Assembly: GCA_010672925.1 (NCBI GenBank)
Contig: JAAHFP010000005.1
Location: 1-64,000 of the forward strand
Source of the DNA: Symploca sp. SIO1C2
GTDB taxonomy: Bacteria; Cyanobacteriota; Cyanobacteriia; Cyanobacteriales; Coleofasciculaceae
Reading direction: 5' to 3'
DNA length: 64,000 bases
In this document: positions 49,961 through 57,510 of the stretch, one piece after another
Layout: each line of letters opens with the position of its first letter
Numbering within the stretch: the first letter of the stretch is position 1
Notes under the pieces: model-generated
What the model was told of the DNA's origin: nothing
The model's input: only the letters and a program-made list of their open reading frames with translations
Database searches by the model: none
Made by a program: the position numbers and the translations under genes

Positions 49961-51664
49961 TCAGTCATCTTGTCTACCCTTGAAAGATGCTAGCCATTCA
50001 CGAACCTGATCGGCAGCAATATCGCGAGACCCTAAACCGAAAGCCAGGGCGATGGCCACAGCGATCGCTCCAAGGAGCAAGCCAAAGGCTAAGTTAACAA
50101 TGTCACCCCCAATACCCATTTGTTCCAGGGCAATAGCTGCGGAAAAAGCGATGATCACAATCCTAGCAGCCTGTCCTAGAAATACTGATTGGTTAGAGCC
50201 GGAACTGCTAACCAATTTAAAGGTAAAAGATGCTAAGGATAGACCAATGGCAAATACGACTAAACCTCCTAGAATTTGACCAGCAATGACCATAATTCCG
50301 GTAACAATTGCTGTCAAAGGTTCAATTTCTAAGATATCGGTTGCTGCAACAACCGCAAACAGCATAATCGCCACTAACGCAATAACTCCCACCAGTTCTG
50401 ATGGTGTGCGAGTGGTAACAGAACTAGGCTGTAGCACCGTCTCTTGTCCAGTAGAGGGTTCTGGCATCTCTGATTCTTCATCAGCTGGTGTAGCTGAAGT
50501 TCTAGGAGAGGTTAACCCTAGCCACTGGAAAAGATTGTTAAAGCCAATACTTGTCAGGATGTTGGTTATTAGCTCACTGACAAATTGCCCTATCACATAA
50601 GCAATTATCAAAATCACTACCGCTGTAGCAATTTTGGGGATAGCACTGAGGATCTGATCCAACATTGCTATCGCTGGCTCTGAAATTGCCTGAATTTCCA
50701 GAGCATTGAGAGCAGCAATTGCCGTGGGGATCAAAATCAGTACATAGACAATGGTTCCAATAATCCAGGAGAGAGATTTGCCACCAGTAGTTGTCTGAAG
50801 CCCAAACTGACTACCCAAACGATTAAAGCCGGCTGCGGACAGAAGACCTGTGACAATCCGGCGCACCACTTGAGCAACTACCCAACCAGCGCCACCAATC
50901 ACTATGGCTTTCAGGATATTGGGCAAAGCTGCCAGAATTTCATTCAGCAGTTGCTGCACTGGCTCCAAAGTTCCCTGTAAGCCTAGGGTGCTTAAAATTG
51001 AAGGCAGAAACAGAAGAAAGATGAACCAGTACAGAGCATTACCAATAGTATCGCTCAGGGAGAACTGATTGGCTGGAGGGGTGGTTGTGCTAGTTGAAGT
51101 TCCCTCTGAACCGTCTGAGGGACTCTCCACTTGTTGACCTAAGCGCTCATCCAGTCTAAATACCCGCAGTGACCGCGTTGTCACTAGTTTTACCAGCGAG
51201 GCGATTAACCAAGCAACACCCAAGAGAATTGCGGCACCCAAGACCTGAGGCAAAAAGCTCAGAATTTGGTTGAGAAAACTATTGAGAGGTTCAGAAACTG
51301 CTTCTAGTTGCAGTCGCTGTAGGACTCCCACTACGGTGAAGATAATGATCAGCCAGAAAACTCCACCGGATATCCATTTCTCAATTTTTGGAGGCTCTAC
51401 CCCTTCCTGAGCAGCAGTCAGCCAGTTAGCAATTTTGTTGTCAATTCTGGTGCGACTGAGTAATCCTTCTATTAAATTAGCTACTGCTACAGCAACAATT
51501 ATGCCAAGTAACAGAAATAGTACTGCACCTAACAGATTAGGCAGAAAAGCGATAATGTTCTCAAGGAATGACCCAAACACATCTGTCTGAGCCAAAATTG
51601 GATGCACCGATCCTGGCACACCCACTCCTACAATTTGGACGATACCTTCCCAAGTTTCATTCAT
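49961..51664 (-). CDS. Multi-TM mechanosensitive channel-like protein (TM-helix repeats)
   Basis: About 567 residues with ten or more membrane helices. It contains several copies of the TM-helix repeat of conserved channel-like proteins, with units around FLPNLLGAVLFLLLGIIVAV, FLPQVLGAAILLGVAWLIAS, ALPNILKAIVIGGAGWVVAQ and AIPKIATAVVILIIAYVIGQ, each followed by a short basic or Thr-rich helix. CmpX-type proteins in Pseudomonas have similar repeats. Ion transport is inferred, not known. The ATG at 51664 is preferred, because AAGGA (51670-51674) on this strand is a well-placed ribosome-binding site; 51682 and 51697 are alternatives. Confidence 0.82.
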   Translation of the reverse strand: MNETWEGIVQIVGVGVPGSVHPILAQTDVFGSFLENIIAFLPNLLGAVLFLLLGIIVAVAVANLIEGLLSRTRIDNKIANWLTAAQEGVEPPKIEKWISGGVFWLIIIFTVVGVLQRLQLEAVSEPLNSFLNQILSFLPQVLGAAILLGVAWLIASLVKLVTTRSLRVFRLDERLGQQVESPSDGSEGTSTSTTTPPANQFSLSDTIGNALYWFIFLLFLPSILSTLGLQGTLEPVQQLLNEILAALPNILKAIVIGGAGWVVAQVVRRIVTGLLSAAGFNRLGSQFGLQTTTGGKSLSWIIGTIVYVLILIPTAIAALNALEIQAISEPAIAMLDQILSAIPKIATAVVILIIAYVIGQFVSELITNILTSIGFNNLFQWLGLTSPRTSATPADEESEMPEPSTGQETVLQPSSVTTRTPSELVGVIALVAIMLFAVVAATDILEIEPLTAIVTGIMVIAGQILGGLVVFAIGLSLASFTFKLVSSSGSNQSVFLGQAARIVIIAFSAAIALEQMGIGGDIVNLAFGLLLGAIAVAIALAFGLGSRDIAADQVREWLASFKGRQDD

Positions 51665-51697
51665 AGTATTCCTTAATGACATACTCTCAACTTTCAC

Positions 51698-52043
51698 GGG
51701 AAAACAACAAAAGATTGCTGTTTACCATGTTGTGGTAATTGATGGTGTTGATTCTCTCATAGAAGTTGTCTTGCCAGTTGCTAAACTTACTACCTCCAAG
51801 TTAAGACACATTTAAGTTTGGTTAGTCTTAATCTCAGCGTCTGCGCCTCTAGTGTATCAGCAGCAAATTTTTACCAAATCCCTTTCAATCAGTTCAGGAT
51901 TTGAGCCTTAACAAGGGTGTCATTCAATCTCACGACCTATTTCACCTCACCCAAACCCCAAACCCTATTCCCTATCTCCTTTTTAGCCTTATTGTTACCC
52001 TGTCAGTCATACTAGTCATAGAGATCAGCTTTTGAATGTTTTA
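51698..52043. other. Divergent intergenic region
   Basis: About 350 bases with no gene. It should hold promoters for the channel-like gene and the SRPBCC gene. CCAAACCCCAAACCC (51955-51966) and CCTATTCCCTATCTCC are short repeat traces only. Confidence 0.4.
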
Positions 52044-52502
52044 ATGTCAAACCCCCAAGTTTTTGAACAATCGATTCAAATCAACGCTAGTGCCACTGTG
52101 GTTGAGAGCTGTATTACTGACCAAATTTTGATGCATCGTTGGCTCAACCCAGCTCTACGTTGTGAACCAATAGGGAAATGGAGTACACAAGTAGGTAGTC
52201 GCTCTCGCTTTGTGATTAATATTCCCCTGTTGCAACCTACCCTCAAAAGTGTAGTCTTAGAAAGAGAACCTGGTTTAGTAGTTTGGGGATTTAAGGGATT
52301 TTTCCAGGGACGCGATCGCTGGGAATGTCAGCCAGCGAACCAGGGAACTCTTCTGCTCAACCGTTTTGAGTTTGAAATTCCTAATCCCTTAGTTAGCTGG
52401 GGCTTTAAAAACTTTGCTGCCCAATGGACACAGAGTGATATGAAAGCTCAACTCAGACGCCTCAAGCGAGTTGCAGAGGAGACTTATCGTCATTCCAAAT
52501 AA
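52044..52502 (+). CDS. SRPBCC (START-like) domain protein
   Basis: A 152-residue START-like lipid/ligand-binding fold protein. The opening VFEQSIQINASATVVESCI and the segments HRWLNPALRCEPIG and GLVVWGFKGFF are typical of polyketide cyclase/dehydrase-type SRPBCC proteins. Ligand unknown. The ATG at 52044 is chosen; TTG at 52032 is in frame. It is followed by heptamer repeats. Confidence 0.82.
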   Translation: MSNPQVFEQSIQINASATVVESCITDQILMHRWLNPALRCEPIGKWSTQVGSRSRFVINIPLLQPTLKSVVLEREPGLVVWGFKGFFQGRDRWECQPANQGTLLLNRFEFEIPNPLVSWGFKNFAAQWTQSDMKAQLRRLKRVAEETYRHSK

Positions 52503-52690
52503 GATTTAGGTGTTAGGTTGTAGGTGGTAGGTTGTAGGTGGTAGGTGGTAGGTTTTAGCCAAGACTACTCGAATCAGCTCTAATCTCTCTTCCTCAGCTC
52601 CCTCAGCTCCCTCAGCTCCCTCAGCTCCCCCAGCTCCCCCAGCTCCCCCAGCTCCCTCAGCTCCCTCAGCTCCCCAGCTCCTCCGCTCCT
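52503..52690. repeat. TGGTAGG heptamers and CAGCTCCCT nonamers
   Basis: GTAGGTGGTAGGTTGTAGG arrays (52508-52555) followed by about ten CAGCTCCCT/CAGCTCCCC nonamers (52595-52680) and CCGCTCCT units. The last part is translated as the C-terminus of the SirB1 gene. Confidence 0.85.
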
Positions 52691-53523
52691 CCGCTCCTCC
52701 GCTCTTGACTCCTCATTGTCTCCAACAACTGGCGAATCATCCCTCCATCTTTGGCATACGGAACCATCGCCAAATACATTTCCAGATCCTGGGATGCTTG
52801 AGACCTGTATCCTAATTGGTAGTAAAGCAGACCCCTGTCTCGTCGCTCTTGGGGTGCATCGGAAAATAATAGTAAAATACGTTCAACTGCTGCCAGTGCC
52901 TTAGGCAAATCTTGGTTATTGAGGTAAATAAATTTGAGGTTTGTCAGCATCCTTGCCAATAGCTGCTTATGACTCACGGGAGCAGTAAAACTAGATTGCA
53001 GCTGCACTGGACGACCGAAAACTTGGGTAAGTCGTTCCTCACAATCTTGCTCGAATAAAACTTCTCCTTGATGGAAAGCATCGACAAAGATTCCAGCATC
53101 ATCAAAATTTGGACGAATGAGAAAATGTCCAGGCATATTAACCCCAACCATCGGAAAGTCAAGGCGTCGAGCGATTTCTAGGTAAACCAGGGACAGAGTG
53201 ATGGGAATACCAATCCGCTGGTCGATGACATCATTTAAGAAGCTATTGCCAGGATTATAGTAATCCTTAGTGTTGCCAGTATAGCCGAGGTCATCGTATA
53301 AGTATTGATTGATACCTTTGAGTATTCTTAAAGGATACCGCTCAACTGGTAAGCGCTCTTCTACCTCAGTTGCCATTACATCGAGGGCGTTAAGGTAGGC
53401 AGCAACTTCCAGGTCAGGATATTCTTCTTGGGCTATATAAAGTGCTGCTTTTGCCAGGTCTATTTGGTCATCTGACTGACGTATTTCGTTGTAAAAGTTT
53501 TGACGCCCCAAAGGAAAGTGCAT
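52666..53523 (-). CDS. SirB1 family transglutaminase-like protein
   Basis: A SirB1/transglutaminase-like protein with a TPR-like tail, about 285 residues. Core motifs: IGIPITLSLVYLEIARRLDF, GVNMPGHFLIR (the Cys of classical transglutaminases is not conserved) and LARMLTNLKFIYLNNQD. Helical repeats follow (RRDRGLLYYQLGYRSQASQD). The last residues, RSQERRSGGAEELGS, are read from a repeat array. I use the ATG at 53523, which matches the family start MHFPLGRQNFY; 53565 is an alternative. Function is unclear. Confidence 0.88.
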   Translation of the reverse strand: MHFPLGRQNFYNEIRQSDDQIDLAKAALYIAQEEYPDLEVAAYLNALDVMATEVEERLPVERYPLRILKGINQYLYDDLGYTGNTKDYYNPGNSFLNDVIDQRIGIPITLSLVYLEIARRLDFPMVGVNMPGHFLIRPNFDDAGIFVDAFHQGEVLFEQDCEERLTQVFGRPVQLQSSFTAPVSHKQLLARMLTNLKFIYLNNQDLPKALAAVERILLLFSDAPQERRDRGLLYYQLGYRSQASQDLEMYLAMVPYAKDGGMIRQLLETMRSQERRSGGAEELGS

Positions 53524-53565
53524 AGGAATGGGTTTAATAAATCCTTGCCTTTGATTGTAAGACAT

Positions 53566-53590
53566 ATACCCGACATTGAAAGTCGGGTAT
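53566..53590. other. Hairpin ATACCCGAC/GTCGGGTAT
   Basis: Perfect 9-bp stem with a 7-base loop directly upstream of the SirB1 gene. It may be part of its leader or the end of a small mobile element. A 46-codon open frame on the + strand (53589-53729) starts in its right arm. Confidence 0.45.
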
Positions 53591-53685
53591 GAAGGCTTTA
53601 ATTGGACTGTATTGTTCTAGCAATGGCCAAGAATTTGAGATTGAAGAAAAATCTGATGTTGACTTCCTAGCAATAGGATATGCTT

Positions 53686-54138
53686 TTACTGGACATCTGT
53701 ATCTGTTAGAGGTTGATTGCAAGGTTTGATCTGAGGACCGGGCAAAATGATGTCTCCTTCAACTCCCACGGAGATACCCCGCATCTGACGGATTGCATTG
53801 AGAGACTTGACACAGTCACAGCCAAACATAGCGATCGCGGCATTACTTTCTTCTTCAGTAAACTCCAGTATTAGATGGCCTTCAGGAGTTTTTTCCAGGT
53901 TAGCAAACTCATCAGCTCCACCAAAGACTTGAGTAAAATTAGCGAGATGAGCATTTCCTGTACAGGACTGACGCTTACAGTCCAGATTAGCCCGGTGAGC
54001 ATTTCCGGTAGAAGCCTTTTGAGGCGTGGTTTGGGTATCTAATTCCGCTGCCTGAGTAGGCTTGTTCGTTAAGGACATCAGTAGCAGAGAACCCACGACT
54101 GTAGAACCAGAAAGTAAAATTAGCGATAGCCTGTTCAC
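53686..54138 (-). CDS. Secreted hypothetical protein
   Basis: A 150-residue protein with a signal peptide (SLILLSGSTVVGSLLLMSLT, cleaved near TQAAE). The mature part begins with a degenerate internal repeat (TGNAHRANLDC and TGNAHLANFTQ). A region with GCDCVKSLNAIRQMRG and a final Cys follows. It resembles small exported cyanobacterial proteins, but I do not recognise a family or function. It is convergent with the taxis operon across about 440 bases of non-coding DNA on its 5' side. Confidence 0.7.
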   Translation of the reverse strand: MNRLSLILLSGSTVVGSLLLMSLTNKPTQAAELDTQTTPQKASTGNAHRANLDCKRQSCTGNAHLANFTQVFGGADEFANLEKTPEGHLILEFTEEESNAAIAMFGCDCVKSLNAIRQMRGISVGVEGDIILPGPQIKPCNQPLTDTDVQ

Positions 54139-54577
54139 TACTTACCTCAGAAAATATCAGCGTCTCGTATTTTACTACAAAAAAAAGCTAGCTACTATTT
54201 TGGCATTTTTTTACACTAGTGAGAGTGATTACAGAAGCTCTGCTTACCGTCAGTACCTGCCCACCACTACGAAGAATAGAATAAGTCAAATTCTCCTGAC
54301 TTAGCAAACAGGTAACAGCTCATCTGGCAACAGGCAAAAGAAATGATCTTGACTCCTACCTAATAGTGATTTTTTTCCCTTGGGACTGCCTGTTTTAATT
54401 TTTCTGTAGAGATAATTTTGAAGTAAAAAAGATAACCAGAGAATAAAAAGTTGATGAAGTTATCTATTTCTTAGTGACATTTATTGACAACCGTGTAAAT
54501 ATTGTAAACGTGCATGTCATACCAGTCTTACAGAGAAATACCATTCAGAATTCTTAACGTCTCCTCAAAAATCATTT
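54139..54577. promoter_or_regulatory. Upstream region of the taxis operon
   Basis: About 440 bases between the divergent secreted-protein gene and the PatA-type gene, with no gene. It should hold the operon promoter. ATTGACAACCGTGTAAATATTGT (54482-54504) contains TTGACA, but I see no matching -10 at standard spacing that I would defend. Confidence 0.35.
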
Positions 54578-55810
54578 ATGAACTCTATAGAGAGGCCAAT
54601 AGTAGCTACGAAAATAGTCGCTATTAATCAACTTGAGCAGCAAATTCAGACTTGTATAAAAGAACAATTTACAGGTCGGTTGGATTTGTGTATGACAGAT
54701 GCCGACAATCAGCAGTGGAGTTTGTATTTTTTTCAAGGTAGTTTGAGTAAATCTACCAGTAATAGACATCCGATCCGTCGTTGGTGTCGGCAAGTGACTA
54801 TTCAATGTCCCCAACTGGCCGTTAACTCTGTTGGTGAAGGTTCAGAGCGACTTCAGTATTGGGATTACGACTCCTTAGTAAAACTGGTAAGACAGGGACA
54901 ACTTGTGCGCCGAAAGATGGCAGCAGTTGTTGAAGGCAATATTAGAGAAATCTTTTTCGATATTATCCAACAAGTCGAACTCGGAAGTAATTTAGGACAG
55001 TCCTTAGTCTACAGACAGATTCCTGAAAACAGCAGAGAATCAATATTGGTACTGATTAGAGCTGAACCGGTATGGCAACAAGCCAAGCAAACCTGGGAAG
55101 CTTGGCAACAAGCTGGATTGGAAAAGCTTTCTCCTAACTTAGCTCCAGTGATTTGGGATGCTGATAAATTGCGACAACAGACCTCACTTTTGGCATACCA
55201 TAACCTCACCACTTTGGCAGATGGCAATCGAACTTTGAGGGATTTAGCTGTCAAGTTAAAACAGCAACTTTTACCTCTGACTAAATCAATTATGCCCTAC
55301 CTCAGACAAGAATTAATTGGCTTAATTGAGGTTGGAGATTTGAGCTGGAAACACAAAACTACTAGAAGCACTAATTCTCAGGCAACAACAACTATATCTT
55401 CTGTAAAGCAAGTTCAAGCTCAGCTTACTAGTCCGTTGGTAGTATATATCGATGATAGTCGCAGCGATAGCCTGATAATGAGTCAGATTCTCGCCCAGGC
55501 TGGCTATAGATTTATTAATATTAGAGACCCTCTTAAAGCACTACCAATTTTGCTAGAACAAAAACCAGATCTAATTTTCTTAGATTTAGTTATGCCTATG
55601 GTTAACGGGTATGAAATCTGTTCACAAATTCGCCGAATTTCACTTTTCCAAGATACTCCTGTGATTATTCTCACTAGTAGTGATGGAATCGTAGATAGGG
55701 TGCGTGCCAAAATGGTTGGTTCTTCGGGCTTTTTAGCAAAGCCTATCGAAAGAAACAAAGTACTAAGTACTCTGCTGACTTATTTACCAACAACAGCACC
55801 TATAGGGTGA
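54578..55810 (+). CDS. PatA-type response regulator (DUF4388 plus receiver)
   Basis: First gene of the taxis operon, 410 residues. Residues about 15-260 form the PatA/DUF4388-like N-terminal region (IQTCIKEQFTGRLDLCM, SLYFFQGSLSKSTS, HPIRRWCRQ, a Cyanobacterial PATAN-type domain). A CheY-like receiver occupies about 285-400: IDDSRSD acidic pocket, LIFLDLVMP phosphoacceptor Asp and AKPIERN Lys. PixG and PtxA-type regulators have this layout and control pili-based movement. The gene order PatA-REC, REC, CheW, MCP, CheA is that of pixGHIJL. Confidence 0.9.
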   Translation: MNSIERPIVATKIVAINQLEQQIQTCIKEQFTGRLDLCMTDADNQQWSLYFFQGSLSKSTSNRHPIRRWCRQVTIQCPQLAVNSVGEGSERLQYWDYDSLVKLVRQGQLVRRKMAAVVEGNIREIFFDIIQQVELGSNLGQSLVYRQIPENSRESILVLIRAEPVWQQAKQTWEAWQQAGLEKLSPNLAPVIWDADKLRQQTSLLAYHNLTTLADGNRTLRDLAVKLKQQLLPLTKSIMPYLRQELIGLIEVGDLSWKHKTTRSTNSQATTTISSVKQVQAQLTSPLVVYIDDSRSDSLIMSQILAQAGYRFINIRDPLKALPILLEQKPDLIFLDLVMPMVNGYEICSQIRRISLFQDTPVIILTSSDGIVDRVRAKMVGSSGFLAKPIERNKVLSTLLTYLPTTAPIG

Positions 55811-55847
55811 GCTTAAATCACATATTCAGGCTAACAAGGTTAAGAAA

Positions 55848-55878
55848 GTAATAAGTAATAAGTAATAAGTAATAAGTA
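55848..55878. repeat. TAATAAG heptamer array before cheY
   Basis: Four TAATAAG copies end exactly at the ATG of the CheY-like gene, so its ribosome-binding region is repeat-derived. No Shine-Dalgarno sequence is visible between the array and the start. Confidence 0.85.
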
Positions 55879-56241
55879 ATGAGAGTTCTTTTAGTTGAAG
55901 ATAGTTTAACGGAAGCTAACGTACTAACAGGTTACCTCCGGCAGGCAGGTTTAACAGTAGTCAGCGTTACCAATGGTGAAGATGCTCACCTCAAACTTCA
56001 GCGCCAGAAGCCGGATTTAGTAATTCTTGATGTGATTTTGCCTGGGCAAAGTGGGTTTGAAATCTGCCGCGAACTTAAGGCGAATGCTAGTACCCAGAAA
56101 ATCCCAGTAGTAATTTGTTCCAGCAAAGGTACTGAGGCCGATAAACTTTGGGGTTCGATGTTGGGTGCTGATGCCTATATACCTAAGCCAGTAGATCAAC
56201 AAGAATTACTTAAAACCATCCAACAATTAATTGCTGCTTAA
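55879..56241 (+). CDS. CheY-like response regulator
   Basis: A single-domain receiver of 120 residues. Asp8 in LLVEDS, phosphoacceptor Asp51 in LVILDVILP, Ser/Thr in VICSSKG and Lys in YIPKPVDQ are all present. Its place as second gene corresponds to pixH/pilH. It would take phosphate from the CheA-like kinase at 63318 and help set motor direction or pilus polarity. Confidence 0.95.
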   Translation: MRVLLVEDSLTEANVLTGYLRQAGLTVVSVTNGEDAHLKLQRQKPDLVILDVILPGQSGFEICRELKANASTQKIPVVICSSKGTEADKLWGSMLGADAYIPKPVDQQELLKTIQQLIAA

Positions 56242-56419
56242 TTGTTTCTTGGGAAGTTGTTGAACAAGAAAAAGTAGGGAGATGCGGGTGTGGGAAGTGT
56301 TGGGAGACAAGGGAGACAAGGAAACGATTCCCCATTCCCTTTCGGAACATGGTGATCAAAACGAAGCAAAATAACCAATAACAAACAACCAACAACAAAT
56401 AACCAACAACAAATAACAA
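56242..56419. repeat. ACAAGGGAGAC and CAACAAA/ATAACCA repeats
   Basis: GGGAGACAAGGGAGACAAGG (about 56301-56322) and AACCAACAACAAATAACCAA-type heptamers (56371-56418) end at the cheW start codon. No gene. Confidence 0.7.
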
Positions 56420-56938
56420 ATGACAATTACTCTTGATCCCCTGAATTTAGAGCCGCTGCCTCCAGAAAACCGCCAGCGGTTACTCCGTTTTACTCTGGGT
56501 CTTGAAGAAAGTGCGCTACTACCCCTAGAGGAAATTGCGGAAATTCTCAAGGTTGATATAACGGAAATTCTGCCAGTTCCAGAAATGCCCAGTTGTGTTT
56601 TAGGAATTGGGAATTGGCGAGGAAAAATGCTTTGGCTTGTAGACCTTAACCATCTTATCAATGGTGAGTCTCTGTTGCTTTCGGAAACAGTTGCCGAATC
56701 TGCTGTTTCCATGGTGGTTCAGTTAAATGATCAATTTTTGGGTTTAGTAGTGCAACAAGTTAACGATATTGAGTTACATGAGTTGCAACAACTACAGCCA
56801 GCAGTTCCAGGGTTATTCCCTTCCAGGCTTTTACCTTTTGTTCTGGGTGCTTTACCAGGGGGAAACGGTATTGTTTTGGATGTCAAAGCAATTACCCAAT
56901 GTCCTCTTTGGCAATTACATGGAGGAGGAAGATATTGA
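56420..56938 (+). CDS. CheW-like adaptor
   Basis: A CheW-domain protein of 172 residues: [40 protein letters not shown] and [12 protein letters not shown] form the adaptor fold that links chemoreceptors to CheA. The C-terminal region [18 protein letters not shown] is the second CheW subdomain. It is third in the operon, matching pixI. Confidence 0.92.
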   Translation: MTITLDPLNLEPLPPENRQRLLRFTLGLEESALLPLEEIAEILKVDITEILPVPEMPSCVLGIGNWRGKMLWLVDLNHLINGESLLLSETVAESAVSMVVQLNDQFLGLVVQQVNDIELHELQQLQPAVPGLFPSRLLPFVLGALPGGNGIVLDVKAITQCPLWQLHGGGRY

Positions 56939-57510
56939 GTTTTTTTAATTTACACTCCTCTCCCACATTGGGATTGATGAAGCGAGTTAAGAGGAAGATA
57001 AAAAGGCAGGAAACAGAAGGCAGAGGGCAGGAGGCAGGAGGCAGAAAGCAGGAGGTAGAACCCACCCCTAACCCCTCCTTGGAGGGGGACTGGAAGCAGG
57101 AAGAAAGAAGGCAAGAGGCTGAAGGCAGAAAGCAGGAGGTAGAACCCACCCCTAACCCCTCCTTGGAGGGGGACTGGAAGCAGGAAGAAAGAAGGCAAGA
57201 GACTGAAGGCAGGAAGCAGGAGGTAAAACCCCGCCCTGACCCCTCCTTGGAAGGGAACTGGAAGCAGGAAGAAAGAGGGCAAGAAGCTGAAGGCAGGAAG
57301 CAGGAGGTAGAACCCACCCCTGACCCCTCCTTGGAGGGGGACTGGAAGCAGGAAGAAAGAAGGCAAGAGGTAGAAAGCAGTCCCAATGAAAACATTTTTT
57401 CACCATCAGAGGATGAAAGTAGACTCTTCCCAATTCCCAATTCCCAATTCCCAATTCCCAATTCTCAAACAACCAACGACAAACAACTAATAACTAACAA
57501 CAAAAATATT
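56939..57510. repeat. Repeat block before the chemoreceptor: four 84-bp tandem units
   Basis: Four copies of an 84-bp unit (anchor ACCCCTCCTT at 57071, 57155, 57239 and 57323). Each combines GGCAGAAAGCAGGAGG-type heptamers with the palindrome CCCCTCC-TT-GGAGGGG. They are followed by the ATGAAAACATTTTTTCACC unit also present at 41346, a CCCAATT heptamer array (57427-57465) and CAACAAA/AACTAAT units. Because 84 is divisible by three, the frame stays open through the block. Confidence 0.9.

Noticed and set aside
57020-57370. Regular direct repeats that could suggest a CRISPR array
   Set aside because: The units are 84 bp, contiguous and nearly uniform; there are no unique spacers between short repeats and no cas genes.
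56950-57472. Antisense open frames of 100-190 codons upstream of the chemoreceptor
   Set aside because: They are read entirely from heptamer and palindromic repeats and yield low-complexity FLLP/ASC repeats only.
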